Below, one piece after another: positions 48,035-59,104 of a stretch of 64,000 nucleotides of DNA (position 1 is the first letter of the stretch; every line of letters starts with the position of its first letter). Where the stretch lies: assembly GCF_000002425.4 (NCBI RefSeq), contig NC_037258.1:16013604-16077603 (forward strand), read 5' to 3'. The notes beneath the pieces are model-generated. The model was not told where the DNA came from, ran no database searches, and saw only the letters and a program-made list of their open reading frames with translations. The position numbers were made by a program, and so were the translations under genes. The DNA comes from Physcomitrium patens (Eukaryota > Streptophyta > Bryopsida > Funariales > Funariaceae).

Positions 48035-48242
48035 AACATGTGTGGCACATGGCCAACTTGTTGACCATGTTTCTAATCCAAAAAGTCAATTAAAGACACC
48101 TATGAAGTCAAAGCAGCGTCTAGGAAGTTTCTAGGAAGCTTCTATATTAAATATTATACAATTAACTTACTTTTATCTACTTTTACTTACTTCTACCTAT
48201 TTCTATATGTAATTATTAGCTTATATGATTATGGCCGTGACA

Positions 48243-48500
48243 TCTTGGTTCTCTAGTGCTTACAGGGTATTGTACAATTGGAGAAGGAACGTGATTTGTT
48301 GTAGATGTTGAAGCAGCTCCGATCATCTCTATATCTCCACTTTCTATTATTCTTGTTATTTCATGTGTTGGTGAATTGAGTTGATGCATCGCAAGCATTA
48401 ACTCCCTCATTTGCTCTTGCATTTGTGCCATTGCACTCTTCATTTCAACAAGCTCTGCCATAATGACACTAAGAAGAAAGATTTGTTTGATATTGCTCAA
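48243..48500 (-). pseudogene. gag N-terminal part, antisense middle element
   Basis: Starts at ATG near 48462 (MAELVEMKSAMAQMQEQMREL) and runs to the TCTTG duplication at 48243-48247, where the youngest element interrupts it. It joins 41863 on the other side. Confidence 0.75.
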
Positions 48501-48672
48501 GACAAAAGAAAAGAAAGACTTGATAACAAAGAAGATACTAAGAACAATATCAGTTTAGAAGTGGGTAATCCGTAAACTTCTAATACGCTTATGTCTTGTC
48601 AAGAGAAAGGGATAATCCACTCTTACTCAAGAAAAACAAAGCTCTGATATTGTAAGTGTACTCTTGTCAATC

Positions 48673-49224
48673 TGTCAAGGACAAAGACTCGATGAGGGAA
48701 AATATACACAAAAAGGCTATCTCGATATAATAAGTCAAAATATAAACAAGTAGGTATATTAAAAGAAAACTAGAATGGCTATTGCCACAAGACAAGAAAC
48801 TAAAGACTCTTGAACCTGGACTAGAAGCAAGAAAGGAGTTGACAAGAGTGAAGAAGCCTTCACTCTTGTCTCTATATATACTATCTAACTAAGAGCTACG
48901 TGGCAACGTTCTATAGGACCTCCAATAGGTGTTGACTTTGTAGGGCACATGCCTTGACTTACAAGGCAAGTTTTTCTACGTGTGGGCCACATAGTTAGCT
49001 TGATCTTCAAGCTAACAACATGTGTGGCACATGGCCAACTTGTTGACCACGTTTCTAATCCAAAAAGTCAATTAAAGACACCTATGAAGTCAAAGTAGTA
49101 TCTAGGAAGTTTCTAGGAAGCTTCTATATTAAATATTATAGAATTAAGTTACTTTTATCTACTTTTACTTACTTCTATCTATTTTTATATGTAATTATTA
49201 GCTTACATGATTATGGCCGTGACA
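48673..49224 (-). repeat. 5' LTR of antisense middle element (552 bp)
   Basis: From TGTCAAGGACAAAGACTC to TATGGCCGTGACA, followed directly by CTCGT. Confidence 0.9.
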
Positions 49225-49229
49225 CTCGT
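49225..49229 (+). repeat. Target-site duplication CTCGT (right)
   Basis: Identical to 36465-36469. Confidence 0.85.
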
Positions 49230-51100
49230 CACAATTTCCTTGTAGTAGAATATTTTGGATATAATAAGACTTTGGAGCTTATATTCAAAGATTTTTAATC
49301 ACCTCAAATGTGAAAGGTTGTTAAAGAATTTGTTTAGACATGTGATGTTTGTTCAAGATCAAAAACTCATTGTTAGTGACCTTATGGACTCATTCAACCA
49401 TTACTTATACCAAAACAATCATGGACTTTTGTCTCTATGGACTTTATTACGGATCTTTCAATTTCAAGTTCATATGATTCCATATTTGTGATTGTAGATT
49501 ATTTCACAAAGATGGCACATTTTTTATTATGTACAAAATCTATGACAGGTAAAGAAATAGCTAAACTCTTCCTCGACAATACCTATTGCTATCATGGATT
49601 ACCAAGAGATATTATATCAAACAAAGAAATACAGTTTTTATTGAGATTTTGGAGAATTCTTTTCAAGATATTGAAGGTGGATATATGTCACAAACATAGA
49701 CATGTACGCTAATAATTACCTGTATAAATAAGTAGAAATAGATAGAAGTAAGTAAAAGTAAGTTAATTCTATAATATCTTCTAAAGAAGCTTTTTAGAAG
49801 CTTTATAGACATTGTTTTAACTTTATAAGTATCTTTTATTGACTTTTAGGTTAGAAACTTGATTAACAAGTTAATCATGTGCCACATATGTTCGTAGCTT
49901 GAAGAACAAGCTAAGTATGTGGTGAACATATAGAAAAAACTTGTCTTGTAAATCAAGGCATGTGTCCTACAAAGTCAATACATATTGAAGGTCCTATAAA
50001 ACATCACCACGTAGCCCCTAGTTAAATAGTATATATAGATACAAGAGTGAAGCCTTCTTCACTCTTATCAATTCCTTTCTTGCTTCTTGTCTAGATTCAA
50101 GAGACTTAAGTTTTCTTGTCCTTTGGCAATAAGCCATTTTAGTTTCTTTTTTATATACATATTTCTTTATTTTTATTTTTTCACTTTTTCTTTGATACAA
50201 ATTTTATTGGTTTATGCATCATCTTCCAGTTCATGTCCTTGATAATATAAAACTATCTTTGGCTTTCCACCTTCAAATTGATAGACAAACAGAATAAGTG
50301 AATCAAGTTTTATAGCACTATTTGAGGTGTACCATTAACTATCAATAAGATGATTGGACAACTTTTTTGCCATTGATAGAGTTTGCTTATAATAATTTGG
50401 TACATTCTTCTACTCAACAAACACCTTTTTTTTATCAATTATTGTTATCATCGATAATTTGACACTTTTGACTTTTCAAAAATTGATAATCTTGCAATGG
50501 AAGATATAACAAATCAATTGTTAGAATTACATGTAACAATGAAGGTATAATTAAAGGAAGCTCAAGAACGACAAAAAACCAACGCAGATGTCTATTGCAA
50601 GGAACAGCTTCAATTCTATGTGGGGGATAAGATATGGTTATTTTTTTATAATATTAAAATTATTTGTCCTTGTGACAAGATGGATTATCATAGACTTAGA
50701 CCATTTTCCATTTGAGAAAAAATCAATTTGGTTGCTTATCGATTATATCTACCAGAGTTTATGAAAATCCATCTTATGTTCTGTGTGTCTTTACTTGAGC
50801 CATACAAGATAATGGATATACAAGGAAGGAGACAAATGCCACCACCTCTTATAGAAATAGACAATAATAAAGAATTTGAGGTAGAAGAAGACTTAGATTC
50901 AAGGCAGAGCTAAAATAGGTTAGAATATCTTGTACATTGGCATAGATATGACATTAACAAATGCACATAAAAGCTATCTAAAAATCTAGCAAATGCATCA
51001 AGCAAAGTTAAAGCTTTTCATCAATAACATCCATCAAATCCAAGTTGAAGAGTCAAGAAATTTATTGCTATAAAGCAAAGTAAGTCCAATGGAGATTTTA
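49230..51100 (+). pseudogene. pol part 2 of oldest sense element (integrase, chromodomain)
   Basis: Resumes in the integrase zinc-binding region (YFGYNKTLEL-like, shifted) and has a 91-codon open core at 49437-49712 with MDFITDLSIS and CYHGLPRDIIS. It is split at 49686 by a solo LTR and continues at 50245 to the chromodomain near 50870-51000 (EFEVEEDLDSRQS). Many stops. Confidence 0.7.
49681..50249 (+). repeat. Solo LTR of family A with ATATA duplication
   Basis: The LTR proper is 49686-50244 (559 bp), from TGTCACAAACATAG to TGTCCTTGATA. ATATA lies on both sides (49681-49685 and 50245-50249). Removing the LTR and one ATATA restores the integrase reading KVDIKLSS of the host element. There are no internal element sequences, so this is a solo LTR left by LTR-LTR recombination. 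Confidence 0.9.
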
Positions 51101-51146
51101 TTCTATCTTATATCATTTTTTTTTAGATTTTTTTAGTACTTAAGAG

Positions 51147-51569
51147 ATTGAGAACCAACAACTAGCAAATTCAACTCAAGAGCTATTGTTTGTTGAGCTA
51201 CCAGATAAGACATTGCAACTATCACAACCTTCGAGATGGCAAAATTGAGATGAAGATCCTCAAGAATAACATATACTTTTTCAAATAGATGGCAAGATAC
51301 AACGCATTTGATACCACAACCTTGGAAGAGACTTCTAGTGTTTAGTGATACTTTTGGAAGTGAAAACCACTCTTGATGGTGTTATTAATGTTTTATTTGA
51401 AGGAAGTTATGAAGGCCTCAATAATGATCAAATATCAAGGTGGTCTTCTCATCCTAGTATAGAACATTATCAATGATTGAAGAAACCTATCAATTACCTT
51501 CAAAGGGAACAAAGATGAAAGTACATAGCAAATATAATTCGGTGCGTCTTGGACTTCATCAACATATAA
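51147..51569 (+). pseudogene. Decayed ORF3 of oldest sense element
   Basis: Aligns end to end with the other ORF3 copies. ATG has become ATT at 51147 and the stop is TAA at 51567-51569. The span is again exactly 423 nt in spite of many substitutions. Confidence 0.6.
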
Positions 51570-51604
51570 TCATCACTTTTTATAGAACTCGTTCTTAGAA
51601 GGAG

Positions 51605-52132
51605 GCATATTTATCCTAATAATTATCTAGATAATAATAATAACAAGAAGTAAGTCAAAGTAGATAAATATGATAATATCTTGTGGAGAGCTTCTTAGAA
51701 GCTTCATAGATGTTATTTTGCCTTTATACATGTTTATAAGTGATTGGTAGGTTGAAAACTTGGCCAACAAGGAGGCCACGTGTCAATATGTTGACTACTT
51801 GTAGTATAAGTTGGACATATTGCACACACCTAAGAAACTTGCCTTGTAAATTAAACATGTGTCATATAAGTAGGATGTGTATTAGAGGTCCTATAGCATG
51901 TCGCCATGTAGTTCTTAGTTAAGTAGTATATATAGAGGTAAGAATGAGGCCTTACTCACTCTTGTCAACTCCTTTCTTGTTTTTAGTCTAGTTTCAAGAG
52001 CCTTATGTTTTCTAGTCTTTGGCAATAGCCATTCAAGTTCTTCATTGAATATACATATTTTTTTCTATTTTTTCACTTTCTTTTTGATACAAATTCCACG
52101 AGTTTATGTATCTTCTTTGAGTTTGTGTCCAT
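51605..52132 (+). repeat. 3' LTR of oldest sense element, decayed
   Basis: Follows an AGAAGGAGG polypurine remnant. The first few LTR bases are lost, so it opens CATATTTATCC, and it keeps TATATATAGAGGTAAGAATG and GGCAATAGCCATTC. The end near TGTGTCCATGA is approximate. Confidence 0.65.
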
Positions 52133-52155
52133 GAAATTATGATAAATAAAATTTG

Positions 52156-52189
<34 letters not shown>

Positions 52190-52204
52190 AGAGAGAGATA
52201 TATA

Positions 52205-52462
52205 CATGTTAAAATGACCTACTCATTTACTAAATTGATCTATCCTATTGTAACCATCATTAAAAAAATGGATCACCTCCAAAATCTATCATTATAACAT
52301 GACCCTCATCCCAACCTCCCTAATTTCTAACCCTTGCTCTATATAATTCCAATCTTTTTTATACCCCCCTCCATTCTCAAGTCTCATCTCAACTTCCGTC
52401 ATTTTCCTTCATTATTGACAATAGTGTGGTTTATTTAGTAAATAGGTGGATCATTTAAACAT
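52205..52462. mobile_element. MITE-like element with about 28-bp terminal inverted repeats
   Basis: The left arm (52205-52234, CATGTTAAAATGACC then CATTTACTAAAT) is nearly the reverse complement of the right arm (52433-52462, ATTTAGTAAAT then GATCATTTAAACAT). It is embedded between (TA)n tracts at about 52159-52186 and 52470-52502, as expected for elements that target TA. No coding capacity. The superfamily is not recognisable to me. Confidence 0.5.
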
Positions 52463-52465
52463 TTT

Positions 52466-52506
<41 letters not shown>

Positions 52507-53040
52507 AAATAATTTTTATATTTTATTTGGACAGAAGAGTTTGAAATATTATTTGTTGGTATTATAATACTTTAATCATAATATAATGATACTTCCTAAA
52601 AAATTGATTACTTTGAAAGTTCTAATATATTAGAATATTTAAAATTTAAAAGATTAAAAAATCATAAATGTGAAATGTATATTTTAAATTAAATTTATTT
52701 TGAAAATAAAATTTCTTTCAAAAATTAAATTAAAAAAAATCGATAAATTCTTTAAATTTCTTTAAATTTTATACATCAAGAACTAATATCTTTTTATAAT
52801 TAATTACCCAATCAACAATCTTTAAGGACAATTAGAAAAAATTACCTAATTAACAAATCTAAAAAATAGACAATAATTTATTTATTTATCTATTTATGTG
52901 TTTATTTATTTTCTTAATGCTATGTTGATATAAACTTAACTTACCTCAATCTAGAAAATCAATTTCTTGATAAGAAATGATAAAAAGAACTATGCACTTA
53001 CTAATTGTAACCCAACCCCCCCTTTTCAACCACACCAAAT
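52463..53040. other. AT-rich intergenic DNA
   Basis: (TA)n at about 52470-52502, then AT-rich sequence with no gene recognised. GC content rises from about 53.0 kb at the edge of the gene island. Confidence 0.5.
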
Positions 53041-54344
53041 CTCCCCCCCTGCAATTAACGGACGATTATCGTAGATTGAAAACAGTTATCATCCATAGCG
53101 CTTATGCCAGCAGTGCACTCTCATCGGCGACGTGGCACCGCCATGGACATGGCGGGACATGTCACGAGACGTCCACGTCATCGAGGCAGCGTCCAGGTGA
53201 TAACGACACGTGGTGCGCTGGCACAACTCCTCTGAGTGGCTTTGTTGCTCATGCGCCTCTGTTCATCCACGAATCCCTCGATTCATCGATTATGCACCAT
53301 ACATTCATCTACAGGCTTAGTTTCATCCATTCACCCTTGAGGCTGAGGAGAGGAAAGGGAGGAAATGGTGCCGCAGGACGCCTGTGTGGAGAGTTTTGTA
53401 GGAAGTTTTTCGTTTTATTTTGTTAATGCCACCGTTGCGTCCTCTCGCTCGCAACACAAGCCACACCTCCTCAAAAAAGCCATTATTCTTAATTCCTGTT
53501 TCACGGTCAAATTTCATGCAGAAAGTTTTCCATTTAGGGCTTTGGCATTGTCTGCGGGGCATGCTCTCTCGCTGGTCTCGTGGGTTTGTTGTGTTGGAGG
53601 CTGGCTCTGGAGGTTTCTGTATGTAAGTTTGCGAAGTGTTGGCGGCGCTTCTGAGCAGTTATGTTATTGTTGCGGACAGTGTGAAGAGCGACGCGGTCGA
53701 GAGCTGTTGAGGAATTGTGAAATTTTTTAGGTGACAAGGGACAGGGGGTTGCGGGGGATAAGGGATTTAGGGGTTTGGAAGTTTGGGCTTGGGTTTAGGT
53801 GCGCGAGCATGTGATTAAGCCGGTGAGTGTGAATTTTTAAGGTGTAATCGGAGTTGATGGGTTCAATGATGAGTTCTTAGTGGATGTGCTACTTGGACTC
53901 TGCTCAGCGTCAAAAAACTTCGCCGTTCTAGTTGTCAATCTGCCCTGCATCACTATCTGTGGAAATTTTGACTTGCTTGGATATTAGTAAGCGGGTGCTT
54001 ATCTTGAGGTGGTCTAGTGGAAAGGAACGAGTTGTTGTGAACGACTGGTGGTTTTTTTGCTTATTGTGTCTTTGTTGGAGAATGAAGTCATGAAGGGGGT
54101 GTTGGTGCTCGCAGATACCCATTGCGATTCAGTTCCAGATGTTATCTCAAAACTTTTGCAATGGCATGAATCGTAATTCTTGTTCAAGGCTTGGGGTATG
54201 TTCATCCAGAATGCATGATGGTATGAGTCTCTGTTCTTGATGATACCTCCAGTTTGTGTGGGCAAAGCAGAGCATGCGACGCAATTTGTACTCATACATG
54301 CTGCTTTACAATGCTTTTGCAGGTTGCACGTATTAATTGCAGGT
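53041..54344 (+). promoter_or_regulatory. GC-richer 5' region of the ABC1K gene
   Basis: GC content rises sharply here compared with the repeats to the left. Three ACGT-core sites lie at 53129-53136 (GACGTGGC), 53173-53180 (CCACGTCA) and 53206-53213 (ACACGTGG). Overlapping frames of 60-150 codons occur on both strands without family resemblance. It may hold promoter, 5' UTR and perhaps a 5' intron of the kinase gene; an unrecognised short gene cannot be excluded. Confidence 0.4.
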
Positions 54345-57300
54345 ATGCGAATCCGGTCTGTTTGTACATTGGGCCAGATCATCCGCTCCTCTCTCTCACG
54401 CGCCTGTGCACGAACAAGCTGGAATGAACTTGTTGGTAACCTCAAAGCCTTTTCGTCAGCTCGGTACTGCAAAGGATTGTCTGATAGTCACGAGCGAGTT
54501 TATTTTATAGTTCCAGCTGCTCGTGGTGGCATTTCGCAATCAGTGATATGGAGGACTTTTTTAGTGCCGGGGCGGAGTTTTAAGGGGACTGTGGTTGGGG
54601 GTCCGACTTTGGCAGAGACAAGCCCTGCGCAGGTTATGCATCAGAAAGGGTTTGTGTCTGTGTTTCAGATTTGGAAATCATGGAACTTGAAAGAGTTTGA
54701 CAGTTTCTTTCAAGGGCTGAGAGAGTTCTCATATCGAAAATGCCACTCCGAAATGTATTGGAGACCAGTTTTTTTTGTCAGTTTAGCTGACAAAAAGGGT
54801 CAGGTATACCTGTTCATATCGTACTCTGCAGGTGGTTTTTTTTGCTAGGAAGGTACTAGTGGCTAGTTTCTTATCAAGTCCAAATGCTCGTCTTGATTAC
54901 ATGATTGTTGCTTTATTCAAATAAGATTTACCGCTAGAACTTAATAGGTGGAATATTAAAATCGAAATTGAAATTAGATGAAATTAAAACTTTCACAATT
55001 TTAAATTTATGGAGATTTTCGCAAGTACCCCGTTTGAGATTTAGATCGCGAATCTTAGCAGCAAGCGTTGAGTAAATTGCAGAATCTTACTCCAAATTCC
55101 TCGCTTGATCTTCAGATGTTGTTGCAATCATTGGGTTTGCTGGTGGGTGAGGCTTGGTATCAACGCCACAATGGACTGGCAGCGGCGGAACAGCTTCATG
55201 GCAGTTGGGTGTTGACAAGTCAGACTCACGACACAAGTATCAAGTCTGTGCTCAAAGAGGTATGTCAATGTTTACTTTTTTGAATTAGTATGTACTATGG
55301 CACTAGTTGACCTGCTTGTCAAAGTGGACGTAAATGTGCATTTTAGGGTGTTTGAAGTAACTCTGTCTTTCTCACAAGGAAATAAACTGATATCTTCGTC
55401 CGTTGTATTGGTTGGATTTTTAATGGGAAAGACAGTCGAAGCGATTATACTCTGGTTTAGGTTAATATATTTGGTGGTACTCTTTACTCCAACCCTTGTT
55501 GTTGGGGTCTTTATCAACCAGACCGAGGGAGGACTACGGAGGTTTTGGTTACATCTTTTACTGCGGTCACTTGAAGCTGCTGGTAACTTCCCCTATCACG
55601 AAGTTTTGTGCCAGTCTGCGTAGTAAAATATGTTTGGACTGTATCCAAATTAGTATTCTGTGACGAGCACCTTGTATAATCTCATCAATTTGAAATGAAA
55701 ATTTTCAACACTTGAAATCATTTTATGACATTCATTGCCCTTTGAATGTTCCTATTTAAGTACTTGAAGTTGTACCAAATGCTGGCACTATTCTCTTGCT
55801 CAGGTCCGGCCTTCATAAAATGGGGACAATGGGCTTCTACACGACCTGATATCTTTCCCGCAGACATTTGCGACGAGCTTTCTAGGCTGCATATGCAGGT
55901 TTGTGCAAATTTCCGTCGAGCTTTAAAAATATTGTTAAGTCACGGACTATTTTGGAGAGTGTTTTTAAGCTTTTGACGTCATGAATTTATCGGATGGTTA
56001 TGGCAGGCTCCCAGGCATAGCTATGCAGAAACAAGGAAAATCATGGAGAAAGCTTTTAGGGTTCCTATTGAAACCTTATTTGACGACTTCGAGTGCGAGC
56101 CTGTGGCTTCCGGTAGCATTGCTCAGGTGTGCAACATAATTTTGATGGCTTCAACTGTCATGTGTTGTCAATGGGCATGACCTTTGCTATTTTTCTGATT
56201 GGATTGATACGTTGTATTGTGGTGGATGTTCTAATCGTTGCATGGTTGTCTACTTGTACAGATTCACCGGGCTGTGTTAAAGAAACCTCCTGGAAACGGT
56301 CCTCCTCTAATTGTTGCTGTGAAGGTGTGTTATACTCTATTTACCAAGCCCTTATGATACCCAAAAGTGAATAAATAAATGCTACAACGGGCAATAAATG
56401 AAGGCTATTTTTTTTCGTCCGATATTTAGATACCCAAAATAGTTTTATTATTATTTTCTGTTCGAATTATTTGTTGTTTTTTTTGTCTCTGTTTTTGTTC
56501 TGTTCTTTTAAATTTTTCTATTAACTTACGTGAAGGCTATTGATGGTGAATCGGGTTTCAGGTTCGACATCCAAAAGTCAATGACCTTATACAAAAAGAT
56601 TTTGTTATCATCAGATATTTAGCTCGGATATCAACAGCGCTTCCAGGCATTAAGCACTTACAGCTGGATAAGAGTGTTCAACACTTTGCTGCTTTTATGA
56701 CCAGGCAGGTATGTAGTCATAAACAAACGTACCTTTCAAATCTTTGATACTTTGAGGTCTCGAGTCAGCTAATAAATAAACTGTTGTTTTTTGAGTGAAA
56801 GTATGTAGTGAATAGTACTTCTGCTGTCTATTTCTTCTGTATCATCACGTGGACCGTAGATGGTTGTTTAAGTTAATGAAATTGTGGAGAAGGTACAGTC
56901 TAATGTACAGAAATTATTCGTTATGTTCTGCTGAGGGTTAGACAGTAATTTATACTTGTGGATGTGAACAGGTGGATTTAACATTAGAGGCTGCTCACCT
57001 CCAGAGATTTATTTATAATTTTCGAAAGTCAAAAGATGTTTCTTTTCCCACACCTATTTATCCATACGTGCATCCCACAGTTTTGGTAGAGGTTAGCCCC
57101 ATCTTCCTTATGCATCTTCTTTCATGCCTCCACTACGGTCGTATCTATTTGCTATTATTTAGACTTGTGTTTTGCACCGTAGTACGTTTTGCATTCGTGT
57201 TGTGACTGACTCCATGGAAAGGAATCAAATTTGTTGATATATTACGAAATTGTTGAGATTGTATATATTCAGACGTACGAAGAAGGGCTTTCAGTGGCGA

Positions 57301-59104
57301 AGTATGTAAATTCAGGACCTCTGACAAAAACACACTCACAGCTTGCAAACATTGGCAGTAGCTGCCTCTTAAAGATGATGCTTGTAAGTAATGCTGCGCT
57401 AATCTCTTTCATTTGCCACAATTTCATTTTCAGGTTCCATTTTTGTTATACTGACGAGGTTATTTACGTTATTTTTTTAATCTTAAGTTGTCCTTTGTAA
57501 GAGAACAATTATTGCACTTTTGAGCTTTACCCGAAGATATTCATCGTATGGCTGAGCCGTTCGTTCAGAGTAGCAGTCATTTGTTCTAGACGAAGTTCTT
57601 ACAAATGCCTGGATGTATGTGACAGCAAGACAATTTTATTCACGGAGATTTACACCCAGGAAATATTTTTGTGCGATTTGTAGACAATGTTCCCAAGATT
57701 GTCCTTTTAGATGTGGGCATGACAGCAGAATTGAATTCACACAGTCGGGCAGTAATGCTACAACTTTTTAAGGTTAGTAATTTTTATTTCCTTGGTGATT
57801 AGGGTCTTTCTATCATAAAAAACCTTTGGAGTTTTGCATAATGTTGCATGCATTAATAGCCTCTTGTTTTGTGAATTATCATTTGCTCGTACTTGTTTTC
57901 AATCCTGTTGAAGTAGTAATACACAAGGTGCGGATACTGATGTTTTCGTGGAAAACGTCTGGTATAAGTCAATTCATGGTTTCATGCTCAGTGAATGGCA
58001 TAGCCGCATCGTGGTTTATCTTTTTATACATGCTATTTGTGAAGCATCGTGCAATTGCTCTAAATTCTGTATAGTTATTAGATGTTCTGATGTATTGCAG
58101 GCTGTTGCATCTAAAAATGGACGTGATGTTGCTACTTACACTTTGCAATTTTCAGATGATCAGACTTGTCCAGATCCGGAGGTAAGAAACCATGTTTACT
58201 TATTTTTTTTGCGTTGTATTTGGGGTACCGTCTCCGCACTGCATGTTCGGAACCCAGCAGCAGTTAAAACCTCTTTTGTCCGAATCATATCTATATGAGT
58301 AGATGCTAGTACATGCGCTTCTTTTTTGCCTGCTGTTTCGACTTTCATCCACAAAATCTTGTGGACACTAATCTCTACTATTGTGTTTGATGAACAATTC
58401 CAATTACAATTGCGTATAGGGACAGGTCTTGATATTTGTCTTGTTCTTTGTTATGAGTAGGCTTTTAAGCAGGCCGTGGATGATAAATTTAAAGAATATC
58501 TGTCCATTCGAGGAACAGCGAAAAATACTGGCGAGTGTATGACTGAATTATTTGACCAAATACGCAAGCATCATGTGAACATGGACGGCGATGTGTGCAC
58601 TGTTATGGTCACTACTTTGATATTAGAGGTCTGGCCACCTACTTCTAAGCTTTCACTTGTTTTGTTCTATATCACCTTGAATCTTGAAACACACTCGTTC
58701 TAATAATAAGAATAATAATGTTATTAATAATTTTGTTAAAAATACATATGTTTTTCTTCTATTTGTTGAATATTCTCTGAGTTTTGATCTACGCTTTAGA
58801 AACGTCGAACTTTGTCTATTTTAATGCTGTGAATGTTTCTTCTAGCTCTGTTTTAGGCATGTCAATGGAAGGACACGCGTCTTTAGTGTCTCGCACATGT
58901 AAATATTGCAAAGTAGTCTTCGCACTTCAAAGTTAACAGAAAAGAAAAAGATTCTGACATGATTCTGTGAATTGATTGGTGCAGGGTTGGCAAAGGAAAT
59001 TGGATCCTGATCTTGATTTGTTTAAGATCTTGGGAGACATGTTGATGGCAGCAGAATATGCAATTCCTTTCGATTACACCATAAGTGCAGTTGCTGCTCC
59101 ATGA
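54345..59104 (+). CDS. ABC1K (ADCK/UbiB-type) atypical kinase, 13 exons
   Basis: Exons read in frame across GT-AG introns: 54345-54803, 55062-55259, 55432-55582, 55804-55898, 56007-56126, 56262-56324, 56562-56708, 56972-57091, 57273-57383, 57626-57772, 58101-58181, 58461-58628, 58985-59104, giving about 659 residues. The N terminus is Arg/Ser/Ala-rich and poor in acids, suggesting a mitochondrial presequence. A membrane helix lies at about 223-245. ABC1 signatures follow: KWGQ at 275-278, ASGSIAQ at 335-341, VAVK at 359-362, HGDLHPGN at 494-501 and DVGM (the DFG equivalent) at 517-520. ABC1 kinases support ubiquinone and other isoprenoid-quinone metabolism. The sequence looks closest to the ADCK2-like group. 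The first exon and start are the least certain part. Confidence 0.88.

Larger units (their letters stand above)
41864..48242 (-). mobile_element. Youngest family A Ty3/gypsy element, nearly intact (innermost layer of nest 2)
   Basis: A 6,379-bp element with 553-bp LTRs at 41864-42416 and 47690-48242 that differ at about eight positions, mostly C/T or G/A. The TCTTG target duplication is perfect. Gag, pol, chromodomain and ORF3 are all recognisable at full length. I see three main lesions: a nonsense codon in gag, a one-base insertion before the chromodomain and a nonsense codon in ORF3. It is inserted into the gag of a close relative in the same orientation. It is the best reference copy of the family in this window. 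Confidence 0.95.
47690..48242 (-). repeat. 5' LTR of youngest element (553 bp)
   Basis: From TGTCAAGGACAAGAACTC to ATTATGGCCGTGACA. It holds the inverted repeat at 48012-48034 and the TATA box at 47890-47898. Confidence 0.95.
36470..49224 (-). mobile_element. Antisense family A element, interrupted (middle layer of nest 2)
   Basis: LTRs at 36470-37020 and 48673-49224 and duplicated CTCGT at both edges. Minus-strand order: 5' LTR, first part of gag (48500-48243), interruption by another antisense element (41864-48242), rest of gag (41863-41076), pol (41067 to about 37580), ORF3 (37484-37062), polypurine tract and 3' LTR. The TCTTG duplication marks the interruption. Pol is broken by several nonsense codons, for example after LLD at 40141-40143 and further ones near 39723, 39442 and 39150. 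Without the insertion the element is about 6.37 kb. Confidence 0.92.
32819..52132 (+). mobile_element. Oldest layer of nest 2: sense family A element, split
   Basis: The left piece (32819-36469) has a decayed LTR, gag, protease, RT and RNase H fragments. The right piece (49225-52132, minus a solo LTR) has integrase, chromodomain, ORF3 and a decayed 3' LTR. Left and right pieces join within the integrase zinc-binding region at a CTCGT target duplication. Several stops and frameshifts are present throughout. LTR ends are approximate because of decay. Confidence 0.8.

Noticed and set aside
53365-53730. 121-codon frame and overlapping frames near 53.4 kb
   Set aside because: Several mutually overlapping frames on both strands in GC-richer DNA, none with domain-like features; more likely 5' region of the kinase gene.
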